Assembly: GCA_029245905.1 (NCBI GenBank)
Contig: JAQWOJ010000079.1
Coordinates: 1-35,783, forward strand
Reading direction: 5' to 3'
DNA: 35,783 bases
Source of the DNA: Gammaproteobacteria bacterium
Lineage (GTDB): Bacteria > Pseudomonadota > Gammaproteobacteria > Pseudomonadales > Pseudohongiellaceae
Both the position numbers and the translations under genes were made by a program. Of this stretch, positions 10,943 to 19,296 are shown in pieces. Position 1 is the stretch's first letter. Each line of letters begins with the position of its first letter. Below the pieces are notes generated by a model, which was not told the origin of the DNA, did no database searches, and worked only from the letters and a program-made list of their open reading frames with translations.

Positions 10943-12019
10943 TCAATCTCTTATTCTACCACGTTCCACGTGAAACGTCCGCGTTTCAGACAAGTTTTCC
11001 GCAAAACCCTCGAGCGCCAATCGATCAACGCTAGTCACAAAGAGCTGACACTCAAGTTGACAAATTTTTGTAATTATTCTGTCACGATTTTCATGATCTA
11101 GTTCTGCAGGCAAGTCATCTAGCAAATAAATGCATGGATCCCCAATAGCCGTTGAATGAACCAATCCTTGAGCCACCTTTAGCGCGCTCACCAAAACCTT
11201 TTGCTGCCCCCTAGAAAGAAAATCTATAGCAGGTTGATCGCCCAATTTAACCAAAAGATCGGCACGATGCGGTCCGTTTTGAGTCGCCCCATACCTTAGG
11301 TCCCTCTCTCTAGACTCCCTCAAAACCATGTCTAAAGAATCTCCTTCAGGCCAGCCGCGGGAATAGCTCAGAGATATTGAAGCCTCGCCCAACAGAGAGC
11401 TGTAGACCTCCATGAATACCGGCTCCAACAAATCGAAATATTCCTTACGCGCTAAATCGACTCTTTGAGCTGCCTCGGACAACTCTGAATCCCAAGCTCT
11501 GATTTGTCCTGGATCAACGTTCCCTAGTCGAAGAAGCGCATTGCGGTTTGCAATACACTTCCTGCTCGCGCGCCAGTCATCTACAAAATTTCGTTTCACG
11601 TGGAACACGCCCCAATCCAGAAACCTTCGCCTCGCCTTAGGTCCCCCCTCTAAAAGAAGAAACGAGTTAGAGTCCAAAATTTGGATAGGGAGGGCGCGCG
11701 CCACTAAATCCCAGTTTTTTTGGCGTTTTGAGTTTAGTTTTAGCAAGTGCTTTTGGCGATTAACCTTAGAGACGCCGATCTTTGAATCGGCGCCAGTTTC
11801 TCCATAAATCGAAAATTGATTTTGGCCATCAGTAGTCAGGAATCCGCTCTTAGTAGTCCTGAAGGAACGGCCCATGCCGAGCAAATGAATTCCCTCAAGG
11901 ATTGACGTTTTACCGCTGCCGTTCATTCCATGAATGAGGTTGATTTTTGGGCTTAAACCGAACTCAGCATATTCAATATTTCTTACAGAGTTAATTTTGA
12001 GCGTCTTTAGAAAGCTCAT
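10943..12019 (-). CDS. recF: DNA replication and repair protein RecF
   Basis: RecF is an SMC-like ATPase that, with RecO and RecR, loads RecA at single-strand gaps. The 358 residues include Walker A G31-M-N-G-S-G-K37-T, the ABC-type signature F-L-S-R-G-Q-Q-K (267-274) and Walker B I-Y-L-L-D-D-L-P-A-E-L-D (about 297-308). The gene sits in the standard gyrB-recF-dnaN-dnaA order, 26 nt after dnaN. The coding sequence contains two near-consensus parS sites (10962-10977 and 11592-11607), which encode F-H-V-E-R (349-353) and F-H-V-K-R (139-143). The gene therefore appears to carry centromere-like sites as well as encoding RecF. Confidence 0.97.
   Translation of the reverse strand: MSFLKTLKINSVRNIEYAEFGLSPKINLIHGMNGSGKTSILEGIHLLGMGRSFRTTKSGFLTTDGQNQFSIYGETGADSKIGVSKVNRQKHLLKLNSKRQKNWDLVARALPIQILDSNSFLLLEGGPKARRRFLDWGVFHVKRNFVDDWRASRKCIANRNALLRLGNVDPGQIRAWDSELSEAAQRVDLARKEYFDLLEPVFMEVYSSLLGEASISLSYSRGWPEGDSLDMVLRESRERDLRYGATQNGPHRADLLVKLGDQPAIDFLSRGQQKVLVSALKVAQGLVHSTAIGDPCIYLLDDLPAELDHENRDRIITKICQLECQLFVTSVDRLALEGFAENLSETRTFHVERGRIRD
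10962..10977. promoter_or_regulatory. Probable parS centromere site 1 (inside recF 3' end)
   Basis: The 16 bp read CGTTCCACGTGAAACG, matching the bacterial parS consensus TGTTNCACGTGAAACA at all positions but the two outermost. The inner 14 bp are a parS core centred on CACGTG. parB is encoded 12 kb away. ParB would load here and spread. That the site overlaps coding sequence is usual for parS. Confidence 0.85.
11592..11607. promoter_or_regulatory. Probable parS centromere site 2 (inside recF)
   Basis: The 16 bp read CGTTTCACGTGGAACA, one mismatch (first base) from the consensus form TGTTTCACGTGGAACA. It lies 630 bp from site 1 in inverted orientation with respect to the asymmetric C/T position. 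It encodes residues F-H-V-K-R of RecF on the minus strand. Confidence 0.88.
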
Positions 12020-12045
12020 CAGCGCGAGGATAGCAAATTTTCGGC

Positions 12046-13149
12046 CTATAGCCGCATAGGCATGACGACATACAGTGCGTCAGAGCCTTCGCCGGCCTCG
12101 ATTAACGCGCTGCTATTTGCATCTGACAGAGTTATTTTGACGTTTTCGCTATCGAGTGTAGACAGCACGTCAATTAAATAACTGACGTTAAAGCCCATTT
12201 CTAGCGGCTCCGAATCGTAAGAAACAGGAACTATTTCTTCCGCCTCTTCTTGCTCCGGATTGTTGGCAAGAATTTTTAACTCTCCCTCCGATAATATCAT
12301 CCTTACACCGCGATATTTTTCATTCGATAGAATCGATGCTCTATAAAACGCTTGTCTTAACACCTCACGGTCACTAGTTAGCAAGCGATCTCCGCCCTTA
12401 GGTAGCACTCGGTTGTAATCTGGAAATTTTCCATCAACAAGCTTTGACGTAAATGTAGTCTCCGGAATCACCGCTCTAATATGGTTCGGACCGAAGGTTA
12501 ACCGTATATCGCCACCTTCTTCCGCTAGGAGTCGAGTTAACTCAATTATTCCCTTTCGCGGAAGGATGAGTTGCTGGACTTCTTTGATCGAAGTTTCTAA
12601 AGAAAAGGTTTCCATTGCTAATCTATGACCGTCCGTAGAAACCACTCTAAGATAATTTTCACCCACCTCGAAAAGCATGCCATTTAGGTAGTATCGGACA
12701 TCCTGCTGCGCCATAGCAAAACTAGTGGCATCAAGTAGCTCCTTAAGCTTGGACTGCCTTATCTCTATGGAAAAAGAATCCGGCTCCTCATCAACCTTAG
12801 GAAAATCAGCGGCAGCCAACGCCGCTAGCGTGAACCTTGAGCGTCCTGACTTGAGCAGTACCTTGTTTTCCACGACCGTAACCTCTATCAACGAACCCTC
12901 TGGGAGAGATTTGCATATATCCACCAGCTTTCTCGCCGGCACCGTAATAGCCCCAGCAAGCTTAGCGCTGTCGACCTGAACTCTGCCTATCAATTCCACC
13001 TCTAGATCAGTGCCTGTAAGTGAAAGCTCACTTCCTTCCAAAAACATAAGAACGTTGGAAAGAATTGGTAAGGTTTGCCGCCTCTCAACAACCCCGCTGA
13101 CCATTTGAAGCGGCCTCAAAAAAGACTCTCTTGAAATTGAAAATTGCAT
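12046..13149 (-). CDS. dnaN: DNA polymerase III sliding clamp (beta subunit)
   Basis: The beta sliding clamp encircles DNA and tethers polymerase III and many repair proteins. The start chosen is ATG 13149, giving 367 residues (E. coli 366) and the family beginning M-Q-F-S-I-S-R-E-x-F-L. A TTG one codon upstream (13152) is in frame but unnecessary. R-R-Q-T-L-P-I-L-S-N-V near residue 24, the Y-Y-L-N-G-M-L-F-E near 153 and the C-terminal V-V-M-P-M-R-L that lines the clamp-binding pocket are all present. dnaA lies 28 nt upstream and recF 26 nt downstream, so dnaA-dnaN-recF probably form one operon transcribed away from oriC. Confidence 0.98.
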   Translation of the reverse strand: MQFSISRESFLRPLQMVSGVVERRQTLPILSNVLMFLEGSELSLTGTDLEVELIGRVQVDSAKLAGAITVPARKLVDICKSLPEGSLIEVTVVENKVLLKSGRSRFTLAALAAADFPKVDEEPDSFSIEIRQSKLKELLDATSFAMAQQDVRYYLNGMLFEVGENYLRVVSTDGHRLAMETFSLETSIKEVQQLILPRKGIIELTRLLAEEGGDIRLTFGPNHIRAVIPETTFTSKLVDGKFPDYNRVLPKGGDRLLTSDREVLRQAFYRASILSNEKYRGVRMILSEGELKILANNPEQEEAEEIVPVSYDSEPLEMGFNVSYLIDVLSTLDSENVKITLSDANSSALIEAGEGSDALYVVMPMRL

Positions 13150-13177
13150 CAAAAATCCTATATTAATCAGTTATTTG

Positions 13178-14635
13178 CTAACTTGAAAGTGAGCGAAGCA
13201 AGTTGTTGTAATCTTCTTGAATGTCTATCGAAGTGTGTCGCAATTTGTTTATTTGCTTACATGCATGTAACACTGTTGTATGATCCCGTCCCCCAAAGGC
13301 GTCTCCAATCTCTGGTAAACTGTGGTTTGTGAGCTCCTTAGACAAAGTCATAGCAACCTGGCGCGGTCTCGCAATAGATCTGTTTCTCCTTTTAGATAAC
13401 ATATCTGCCATCTTAATTTTATAATATTCAGCGACTGAGCGTTGAATATTGTCAATGCTTACAAGTTTATCTTGGAGTGCAAATAGATCTCTGAGAGCAT
13501 CCTTTATGAGCTCTAGATCGATTTTCTCGCCTTTAAAATTTGAGTGAGCAATTACTCTTTTTAGCGCCCCCTCTAATTCTCTTACGTTAGATCGGAGTCT
13601 CTGCGCGATAAAGAGCGCCGCTTCATAAGGCAGAGTAACGTTAGAAAGTTCCGCCTTGTTCATTAAGATTGCGGCGCGAGTTTCCAGCTCAGGAGGCTCC
13701 ACCGCTACCGTAAGGCCCCATGCGAATCTGGACTTTAAGCGTTCTTCAAGGCCGTTTATTTCCTTGTGAAAGCGATCACACGTTAAGATTATTTGTTGGC
13801 CACCCTCTAACAACGCATTAAAAGTGTGAAAAAATTCCTCTTGTGAGCGCTCTTTCCCAGCAAAAAACTGAATATCATCGATTAACAGAGCGTCTACTGA
13901 TCTGTAAAACCTTTTGAATTCATTTATAGCGTTCAATTGAAGAGCGGAGACCATAGTCGCAACAAAGGTTTCAGAATGAAGATAAACCACTTTGGCATTA
14001 GGTTTTTTTGCAACTAGATGGTTTCCAACAGCGTGCATTAAGTGGGTCTTACCTAGCCCTACCCCTCCATATATGAATAGGGGGTTATAGGCCTGCCCAG
14101 GATTTTCCGCAACCTGGATTGCTGCCGCCCTCGCCAATTGATTAGACTTACCAATGACAAAATTATCAAAGTTATTCTCGTGGTTGAGGGCGCCCCGATG
14201 TCGAAGTTTGCCTTCAATAACGATATCGTTTTCAATTCTTTCTATTTTTAAGTCTGACTTATCTTGGCGCTTTCCTACTGAGAGGACACTTTCCTTAAGT
14301 GCATAGCTGTCTAAAGTGCTCTCTGTTTCAGACCCGCTGGAAGGGTCCTGCTTTGAATTTAACTCACGGGATACACAAGCGTCACCATCAGAAACTTCTA
14401 GGTTTATTCGTATATTTTCACCGCTGGATTCAGCAACCAGTTCCTCAATACGGTTCAGAAACTTACCTCTCACCCAGTCTAGTATAAATCGATTAGGCGC
14501 TAAAATTCTGAGCAGACCCCCTTCAATCTCAACCGTAAGGGGAGCAATCCAAGTATTAAACTGCTGACTTGGGATTTCACGTTTTAAACGGTCGTTACAA
14601 TATTGCCAATCCGATTCTGTCACTATAGTGCCCAT
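13178..14635 (-). CDS. dnaA: Chromosomal replication initiator DnaA
   Basis: DnaA is the AAA+ initiator that binds DnaA boxes and melts the origin. The 485 residues show domain I (1-75, with W-Q-Y-C and F-N-T-W-I-A-P-L), a variable linker (about 80-150), the AAA+ domain with Walker A G190-G-V-G-L-G-K196-T and Walker B L-L-I-D253-D-I-Q, and domain IV with the DNA-binding signature [11 protein letters not shown] at 448-458. ATG 14635 gives the usual N-terminus. A DnaA-box-like TTATCCACT lies 47 bp upstream at 14682-14690, which would allow autoregulation as in other proteobacteria. The gene is transcribed away from the oriC candidate. Confidence 0.98.
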   Translation of the reverse strand: MGTIVTESDWQYCNDRLKREIPSQQFNTWIAPLTVEIEGGLLRILAPNRFILDWVRGKFLNRIEELVAESSGENIRINLEVSDGDACVSRELNSKQDPSSGSETESTLDSYALKESVLSVGKRQDKSDLKIERIENDIVIEGKLRHRGALNHENNFDNFVIGKSNQLARAAAIQVAENPGQAYNPLFIYGGVGLGKTHLMHAVGNHLVAKKPNAKVVYLHSETFVATMVSALQLNAINEFKRFYRSVDALLIDDIQFFAGKERSQEEFFHTFNALLEGGQQIILTCDRFHKEINGLEERLKSRFAWGLTVAVEPPELETRAAILMNKAELSNVTLPYEAALFIAQRLRSNVRELEGALKRVIAHSNFKGEKIDLELIKDALRDLFALQDKLVSIDNIQRSVAEYYKIKMADMLSKRRNRSIARPRQVAMTLSKELTNHSLPEIGDAFGGRDHTTVLHACKQINKLRHTSIDIQEDYNNLLRSLSS

Positions 14636-14681
14636 TGATATTTACGTTTTCTTAATACAATTCTAGCTATTGCCGGGAAAG

Positions 14682-14690
14682 TTATCCACT
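14682..14690 (+). promoter_or_regulatory. DnaA box (one mismatch)
   Basis: TTATCCACT differs from the consensus TTATNCACA only in the last base. It lies 47 bp upstream of the dnaA start, where bound DnaA could repress its own gene. Confidence 0.6.
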
Positions 14691-14829
14691 GATAGCAAAT
14701 TTAAAAGTAGTTTTTTCTTCGGCATTTAATGCGTTTTTTTTCAATATGTTACAGATTTTTTGTTATTAAACACCGTGTCAAAAATTTACCCTTTTTTGCA
14801 AGTATTAATTCTGCTGTTGATAAATAAAT

Positions 14830-14838
14830 TGTGGATAA
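14830..14838 (-). promoter_or_regulatory. DnaA box (perfect consensus)
   Basis: TGTGGATAA on the plus strand is the reverse complement of TTATCCACA, the strongest DnaA-binding 9-mer. It borders the AT-rich stretch of the dnaA-rpmH gap. Confidence 0.75.
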
Positions 14839-14932
14839 CTTGTTACTAACTCTTGGTTAACTTAAGATAAGGGAGAGCCAAGTCGGTTAGAAGTCTAAAA
14901 TGATTGACGCGCCAATTACAAAAGGGTTTACA

Positions 14933-14961
14933 TTGAAAGTTCATGGCAAACCATCTAGAAT
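14933..14961 (+). promoter_or_regulatory. Sigma-70-type promoter for rpmH-rnpA
   Basis: TTGAAA at 14933-14938 and TAGAAT at 14956-14961 are separated by 17 bp, each one or two bases from consensus. Transcription would begin near 14968, giving a leader of about 50 nt before rpmH. Confidence 0.6.
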
Positions 14962-15018
14962 TCGCCCTCTTTTTTGAACCTATTTGACGTTCGTCAAGAT
15001 ATCATTGGAATTTCCATT

Positions 15019-15153
15019 ATGAAAAGAACTTTTCAACCAAGCGTTTTGAAACGAGCGCGCACTCACGGCTTTCGAGCAAGAATGTCAACAAAAGGCGGGC
15101 GACTCGTCCTTAAGCGGCGACGAGCTAAGGGCCGTGCCAAGTTATCCGCCTAG
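15019..15153 (+). CDS. rpmH: 50S ribosomal protein L34
   Basis: L34 is a small basic protein of the large ribosomal subunit. The 44 residues begin M-K-R-T-F-Q-P-S and continue with the family pattern [12 protein letters not shown], ending R-A-K-L-S-A. It is full length. G-G-A-A at 15008-15011 is a modest Shine-Dalgarno before ATG 15019. It heads the conserved rpmH-rnpA-yidD-yidC-mnmE run transcribed away from oriC. A promoter lies at 14933-14961. The stop is 28 nt before the chosen rnpA start. Confidence 0.97.
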   Translation: MKRTFQPSVLKRARTHGFRARMSTKGGRLVLKRRRAKGRAKLSA

Positions 15154-15181
15154 TTCATCACTCTTCTGTTTGGGGTTGTGT

Positions 15182-15562
15182 GTGGTTGATTTTGGCTTTC
15201 CTAAAGATTCTCGGCTTCTAACTAGTTCTGACTTTAAGGCTGTTTTTGAAAATGCCAAGTACAAAATATCCTGCCGCTATTTCCTTATGCTGGCGATAGA
15301 TAATGAAGTTGAGCGCGGGAGACTGGGCATGGTCATAGCAAAAAAAAATGTCTCTAAAGCCATCCATCGCAACCGAATCAAGCGCCAAATTAGAGACTCT
15401 TTTCGAAATACCGCGAGAAATCTTTCTGGATTAGATGTCGTTGTTTTGGCACGCAAAAACGCCTCTGAGCTTGATAGTAAAGTATTGTTAAGTAACATCA
15501 ATACGCTTTGGACCGATTTGCAAGCTAAAGTTGGTAGGCAGTTTACTACCCTTAATAAGTAG
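15182..15562 (+). CDS. rnpA: Ribonuclease P protein component
   Basis: RnpA is the protein cofactor of RNase P, which trims the 5' leader of precursor tRNAs. The start GTG 15182 gives 126 residues beginning [14 protein letters not shown], which aligns with known N-termini such as E. coli M-V-K-L-A-F-P. An upstream in-frame GTG at 15134 would overlap rpmH and add an unrelated 16-residue extension. The basic RNA-binding motif [10 protein letters not shown] is present near residue 62. T-G-G-G-G a few bases upstream may act as the ribosome-binding site. yidD follows after 11 nt. Confidence 0.95.
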   Translation: MVDFGFPKDSRLLTSSDFKAVFENAKYKISCRYFLMLAIDNEVERGRLGMVIAKKNVSKAIHRNRIKRQIRDSFRNTARNLSGLDVVVLARKNASELDSKVLLSNINTLWTDLQAKVGRQFTTLNK

Positions 15563-15573
15563 AGTCTTTATTA

Positions 15574-15804
15574 ATGCTCAAGCTACTGTTGATTAAATTC
15601 ATATCTTTATACCAGTTAACGCTAAGCCCATTTATTGGGGGCCAGTGCCGATTCCACCCTACCTGCTCTAGTTATACTAAAGACGCCATTGAAACACACG
15701 GCAGCTTAAAGGGGTCACTTCTTGGGGCAAAACGCATTTGTAAATGCCACCCTTGGCATCAGGGTGGACACGACCCAGTTCCAACATCTAAGGAAAATGT
15801 TTAG
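15574..15804 (+). CDS. yidD: Membrane protein insertion efficiency factor YidD
   Basis: YidD is a small peripheral inner-membrane protein that assists YidC-dependent insertion. The 76 residues show an amphipathic N-terminal helix ([12 protein letters not shown]) and the conserved cysteines in C-R-F-x-P-T-C-S-x-Y, then C-K-C-H-P-W-H-x-G-G-x-D-P-V-P. The gene sits between rnpA (11 nt) and yidC (8 nt), the position seen across bacteria. No anomalies. Confidence 0.95.
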   Translation: MLKLLLIKFISLYQLTLSPFIGGQCRFHPTCSSYTKDAIETHGSLKGSLLGAKRICKCHPWHQGGHDPVPTSKENV

Positions 15805-15812
15805 GCAAGCAT

Positions 15813-17492
15813 ATGGATCTTACAAAATTCGCACTATACACCTCTCTAGCTGTTATAAGTTATCTTATGCTGCTTGCTTGGCAAGACGACTATCCACCTC
15901 TAGTAGACAACAACGTTTCAGTTGCTGTTCCATCTATACTATCTGAGCCTGATGGCCAACGTGACCCAGATGTGCCAATTAGCTTGCCTGAGGGCTCGGC
16001 AGTTACCAATATAGAGAACTCTGCCTCAAACACGACCGGCGGAAACACAAGAGACCTTATTACTGTAACAACCGACACCTTTGAGATTGTAATTGATTTA
16101 ATTGGTGGTGATATTGTCGAGTTAGCTTTACCTAAGTACCTCAAACAGTTAAATGTACCAGATGACCCCTTCGTCATACTTGAGTCAAGTATGGGTAGAA
16201 CTTACATCGCGCAGAGTGGTTTAATTGGCCAAAATGGTATTGACAATTCAGGGCGCGCTATTTACCAATCCGCCTCAAATTCTTACGAATTGCAAAGTGG
16301 AGAGGGCTCGATATCTATAGATCTCGTCACATCACCATCGGCTGAGATTGACGTTACCAAGCGGTACACTTTTTATAGAGACACCTATTTGGTTGATTTG
16401 GAGTTTCTAATAGACAACCGCTCGTCTTCCCCCTGGCAGGCAAATGCCTACGGGCAACTAAAACGTAATCCATTTGATGACCCAAGCAATGCCGGCGGAC
16501 TGGGGCGCACTTTTTTAGGATTCGTTGCCACCTCAGAAGACGATCCCTACATAAAAATAGATTTTGATGACATCGATGATAGCAGTCAAATCATCGAGAG
16601 AGCCGGCGGCTGGATCGGGTTCAGCCAGCACTATTTCATTTCTGCATGGATACCAGACGCCAGCGAAAACAACCGATTCGCTACTCGTAAACTCGATGGC
16701 GATAACTACGTGGGAGAGTTTACAGGCAGCGCGTTTTCAGTGCTTCCACAATCTGTAGGAAACCATAAAGTCCAATTTTATGCCGGCCCCAAAGATCAGT
16801 ATTCTTTAGCTGAAATCTCACCCGATCTGGACTTAACCATCGACTACGGGTTTCTATGGTTTCTTGCCGCTCCAATTTACTGGTTACTCACTAAAATAGA
16901 TTCCTTCATGAGTAACTTTGGTGTTTCTATTATATTTTTAACTCTTGTAGTAAAAGCTTTCTTTTATAAACTGTCTGAAACCCAGTACAAATCCATGGCC
17001 GGTATGCGCCGCTTGATGCCAAAAATGCAACAGATAAAAGAAAGGTATGGCGATGACCGCATGGGGTTACAAAAAGCCACCATGGATTTGTACAAAAAAG
17101 AAAAGATAAATCCTTTTGGTGGTTGCCTACCGATGTTAGTCCAAATGCCAGTTTTCATCGCGCTTTACTGGGTGCTCCTCGAAAGCGTTGAGTTGCGTCA
17201 TGCTCCATTTGTGGGCTGGCTAACCGACCTGTCTGTGCGCGATCCTTACTTTATTCTTCCCCTTTTAATGGGTGCGACTATGTTTTTGCAAACCAAACTT
17301 AGTCCAGCTCCCGCGGACCCCATGCAAGCCCGTGTAATGCAGTTAATGCCGATTATGATGACAGTAATTTTTCTGTGGTTTCCAGCCGGCCTTGTTCTGT
17401 ATTGGTTAACCAACGGGTTGCTGGGTATTCTTCAACAATGGTACATAACTCGGAAGATTGAAGCCGCGTATGGGGCTGGCAAGAACACCTAA
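15813..17492 (+). CDS. yidC: Membrane protein insertase YidC
   Basis: YidC inserts and folds inner-membrane proteins, alone or with SecYEG; substrates include the ATP synthase subunits encoded downstream. The 559 residues comprise an N-terminal membrane anchor (about 5-23), a large periplasmic beta-sandwich domain (about 70-340) and the C-terminal five-helix core. Core features are the coiled Q-Y-K-S-M-A-G-M-R-R-L-M-P-K loop, the P-F-G-G-C-L-P-M-L-V-Q-M-P segment and F-L-W-F-P-A-G-L-V-L-Y-W. The groove charge, Arg in E. coli (V-R-G-I-M-Y), is Lys381 here (V-K-A-F-F-Y), so a positive charge is kept. The C-terminal tail is short. yidD is 8 nt upstream. Confidence 0.97.
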   Translation: MDLTKFALYTSLAVISYLMLLAWQDDYPPLVDNNVSVAVPSILSEPDGQRDPDVPISLPEGSAVTNIENSASNTTGGNTRDLITVTTDTFEIVIDLIGGDIVELALPKYLKQLNVPDDPFVILESSMGRTYIAQSGLIGQNGIDNSGRAIYQSASNSYELQSGEGSISIDLVTSPSAEIDVTKRYTFYRDTYLVDLEFLIDNRSSSPWQANAYGQLKRNPFDDPSNAGGLGRTFLGFVATSEDDPYIKIDFDDIDDSSQIIERAGGWIGFSQHYFISAWIPDASENNRFATRKLDGDNYVGEFTGSAFSVLPQSVGNHKVQFYAGPKDQYSLAEISPDLDLTIDYGFLWFLAAPIYWLLTKIDSFMSNFGVSIIFLTLVVKAFFYKLSETQYKSMAGMRRLMPKMQQIKERYGDDRMGLQKATMDLYKKEKINPFGGCLPMLVQMPVFIALYWVLLESVELRHAPFVGWLTDLSVRDPYFILPLLMGATMFLQTKLSPAPADPMQARVMQLMPIMMTVIFLWFPAGLVLYWLTNGLLGILQQWYITRKIEAAYGAGKNT

Positions 17493-17533
17493 AACATTGA
17501 CGATCACAGATATATTCCGAGGAAGGTACGCTA

Positions 17534-18934
17534 ATGTCTGTTTTCGATGACGATACTATTTGCGCTATTGCGACCGGTTCGGCTCGGGGTGGCATAGGAG
17601 TTGTAAGAGTTTCCGGCCCAGAGACCCTTAGTATTAGTAAACAGATTCTGGGGTTTGACCCCAAACCTCGTTATGCTCATTCTTGTAATTTCCTTGGTGT
17701 GGATGGGGTGGTGGTCGATAGCGGTATAGCGATTTTTTTTCAAGGTCCCAATTCTTTTACTGGGGAAGATACCCTAGAGCTTCAAGGTCATGGCGGGCTC
17801 TATATCCTTAATGAAATTCTGGAAACTGTCCTCTCACTAAATTCGCGCCTAGCAAGACCTGGTGAGTTTACAGAACGGTCGTTCCTTAATGGTAAGATAG
17901 ATCTATTACAAGCTGAGGCTATAGCTGATTTAATCGATGCCGGCACAAAACAATTAGCACGGTCAGCAACGCGCACATTGCAGGGGGATTTTTCAGGTCG
18001 TATAAAAACCCTCCAAGATCAACTAACTCATACCAGGGTAAACGTTGAAGCGGCTATTGATTTCTCTGATGAAGAAATCACTATAATATCCAGTACCAAA
18101 CTTACCAGAGATTTAAAAAACACCTTAGAAGACCTCGATCGCGTTTTTGAAGAGACCAAACAAGGCATTATTCTTAGAGAAGGACAGCAAGCGGTCATCA
18201 TTGGTAAGCCTAATGTGGGTAAATCTAGTTTGCTTAATACTTTAGCTGGTGAAGAAAGCGCCATTGTCACAAATATTCCCGGTACCACCCGTGACGTTCT
18301 AAAAGTAGAAATGTTGGTAGACGGTGTTCCGATACATTTATCTGATACAGCAGGTCTAAGGCTTACCAGTGATCCAGTGGAACAAGAGGGAATTAATCGC
18401 GCTCGACAAACTATAGAAAATGCAGATCACATTCTTTTAGTAATTGATGCGGGAAGTTTTAGTGGGGGCTCTGAAAAGCTAGCTCTTTTGGTTAACGACT
18501 TTGTTAACGAGTTCTCATTGACCTCAGAACATCTAAAAAATCTAACTGTTATTGTAAATAAGATTGATCTACTTACAACAGGCAGCGGGATCGACTCCTC
18601 TATAGAAATTAGTGGAGAGAAAACTCGCGTTATTAGCCTTTCCGCAAAAATGAAAACTGGCATCGATAAGCTCAGACACCACTTAAAGAGCGTCGGTCAG
18701 AACGTGATAGGGGAGACAGGTAATTATAGCGCACGGATAAGGCATACGGAGGCCTTAGAAGAGGCACGGACCCACATTATCGAAGCTAAAACAAAAGCAA
18801 GTGACCAATTACATTTAGAGTTGGTAGCAGAGGATCTAAGGTTGGCACAAAAAGCACTTGGAATCATTACTGGCGAATTGACCAGCGATGACCTACTAGG
18901 AGAAATCTTTTCAAACTTCTGTGTTGGTAAGTAA
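17534..18934 (+). CDS. mnmE: tRNA-modifying GTPase MnmE
   Basis: MnmE, with MnmG, installs the (carboxymethyl)aminomethyl group on wobble uridine 34 of certain tRNAs. The 466 residues contain the N-terminal tetrahydrofolate-binding domain (D-T-I-C-A-I-A-T; G-R-P-type E-F-T-E-R-S-F-L-N-G-K near 111-121), then a G domain inserted in a helical domain. G1 is G224-K-P-N-V-G-K-S, the switch region is T-N-I-P-G-T-T-R-D (246-254), G3 is D-T-A-G (271-274), and G4 is N-K-I-D. The C-terminus is F-C-V-G-K with the conserved Cys. A strong G-A-G-G-A-A-G-G Shine-Dalgarno lies at about 17518-17525. Its partner mnmG is next, but separated by 362 bp. Confidence 0.97.
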   Translation: MSVFDDDTICAIATGSARGGIGVVRVSGPETLSISKQILGFDPKPRYAHSCNFLGVDGVVVDSGIAIFFQGPNSFTGEDTLELQGHGGLYILNEILETVLSLNSRLARPGEFTERSFLNGKIDLLQAEAIADLIDAGTKQLARSATRTLQGDFSGRIKTLQDQLTHTRVNVEAAIDFSDEEITIISSTKLTRDLKNTLEDLDRVFEETKQGIILREGQQAVIIGKPNVGKSSLLNTLAGEESAIVTNIPGTTRDVLKVEMLVDGVPIHLSDTAGLRLTSDPVEQEGINRARQTIENADHILLVIDAGSFSGGSEKLALLVNDFVNEFSLTSEHLKNLTVIVNKIDLLTTGSGIDSSIEISGEKTRVISLSAKMKTGIDKLRHHLKSVGQNVIGETGNYSARIRHTEALEEARTHIIEAKTKASDQLHLELVAEDLRLAQKALGIITGELTSDDLLGEIFSNFCVGK

Positions 18935-19296
18935 ATAGTAGCACTATGTTGTCATTATTTATTGGTGGACATCCGGTGGAAAAAGAAGCTTATATCTTGG
19001 GTAACTTTTAAAGCTTTTTTCTGCGGTATTTCTATCCCCAAACAGTCAAGAGCTTTTATAGTGTCTTAGCACTGCTTTTGAACTGACTTATATTTTTATA
19101 AATTACTAATATTGATAGTATTATTGGGTTTTGCACAGAAATAACGCTGCATAATAATAATTACATAAATACTATAATATATATCTATACATATTAATTA
19201 TTTATTATTAATTAAATCAAATTGGCTGCGATTCACATTTCGCTAGATCGCTATATACTTCCGTACCTTAAATTTAATCTTAGCTAACGGCCTATT
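18935..19296. other. AT-rich mnmE-mnmG intergenic region
   Basis: This 362-bp gap has no convincing gene. The 80 bases at 19141-19220 contain only 10 G or C by hand count, the most AT-rich stretch of the window. A box-like TTTTGCACA (one mismatch to the DnaA consensus) is at 19129-19137. The right end holds the mnmG promoter. In E. coli the origin lies immediately upstream of mnmG (gidA), so a role in replication unwinding is conceivable but unproven; regulation of mnmG is the simpler explanation. Confidence 0.6.
19232..19259 (+). promoter_or_regulatory. Sigma-70-type promoter for mnmG-rsmG
   Basis: TTCACA at 19232-19237 and TATACT at 19254-19259 are spaced by 16 bp, each one base from consensus. 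Transcription would start near 19266, about 30 nt before mnmG. It lies at the right edge of a very AT-rich stretch. Confidence 0.6.

Larger units (their letters stand above)
14636..15018. other. Candidate oriC (dnaA-rpmH intergenic region)
   Basis: This 383-bp gene-free gap between divergent dnaA and rpmH has the position of oriC in Pseudomonas. It holds one perfect DnaA box (14830-14838, minus strand) and one box with a single mismatch (14682-14690). Between them is an AT-rich stretch of about 140 bp (roughly 25 percent GC by hand count over 14691-14830) with T-runs, suitable as an unwinding element. The right side also carries the rpmH promoter. I see no further boxes with fewer than two mismatches. 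GC skew and marker frequency would locate the origin directly. Confidence 0.75.

Noticed and set aside
15134-15181. Longer rnpA start (GTG 15134) overlapping rpmH
   Set aside because: The extra 16 residues do not resemble RnpA; GTG 15182 reproduces the family N-terminus. Overlapping rpmH-rnpA is known in Thermus but is not needed here.
18946-19011. 21-codon ORF in the mnmE-mnmG gap
   Set aside because: No Shine-Dalgarno, no recognisable family; a frame of this length is expected by chance in AT-rich DNA.
19020-19085. Possible terminators after mnmE (AAGCTT pair with T-run; AGTG/CACT stem)
   Set aside because: Stems are short or broken and not followed by a solid T-tract; not supportable as an intrinsic terminator.
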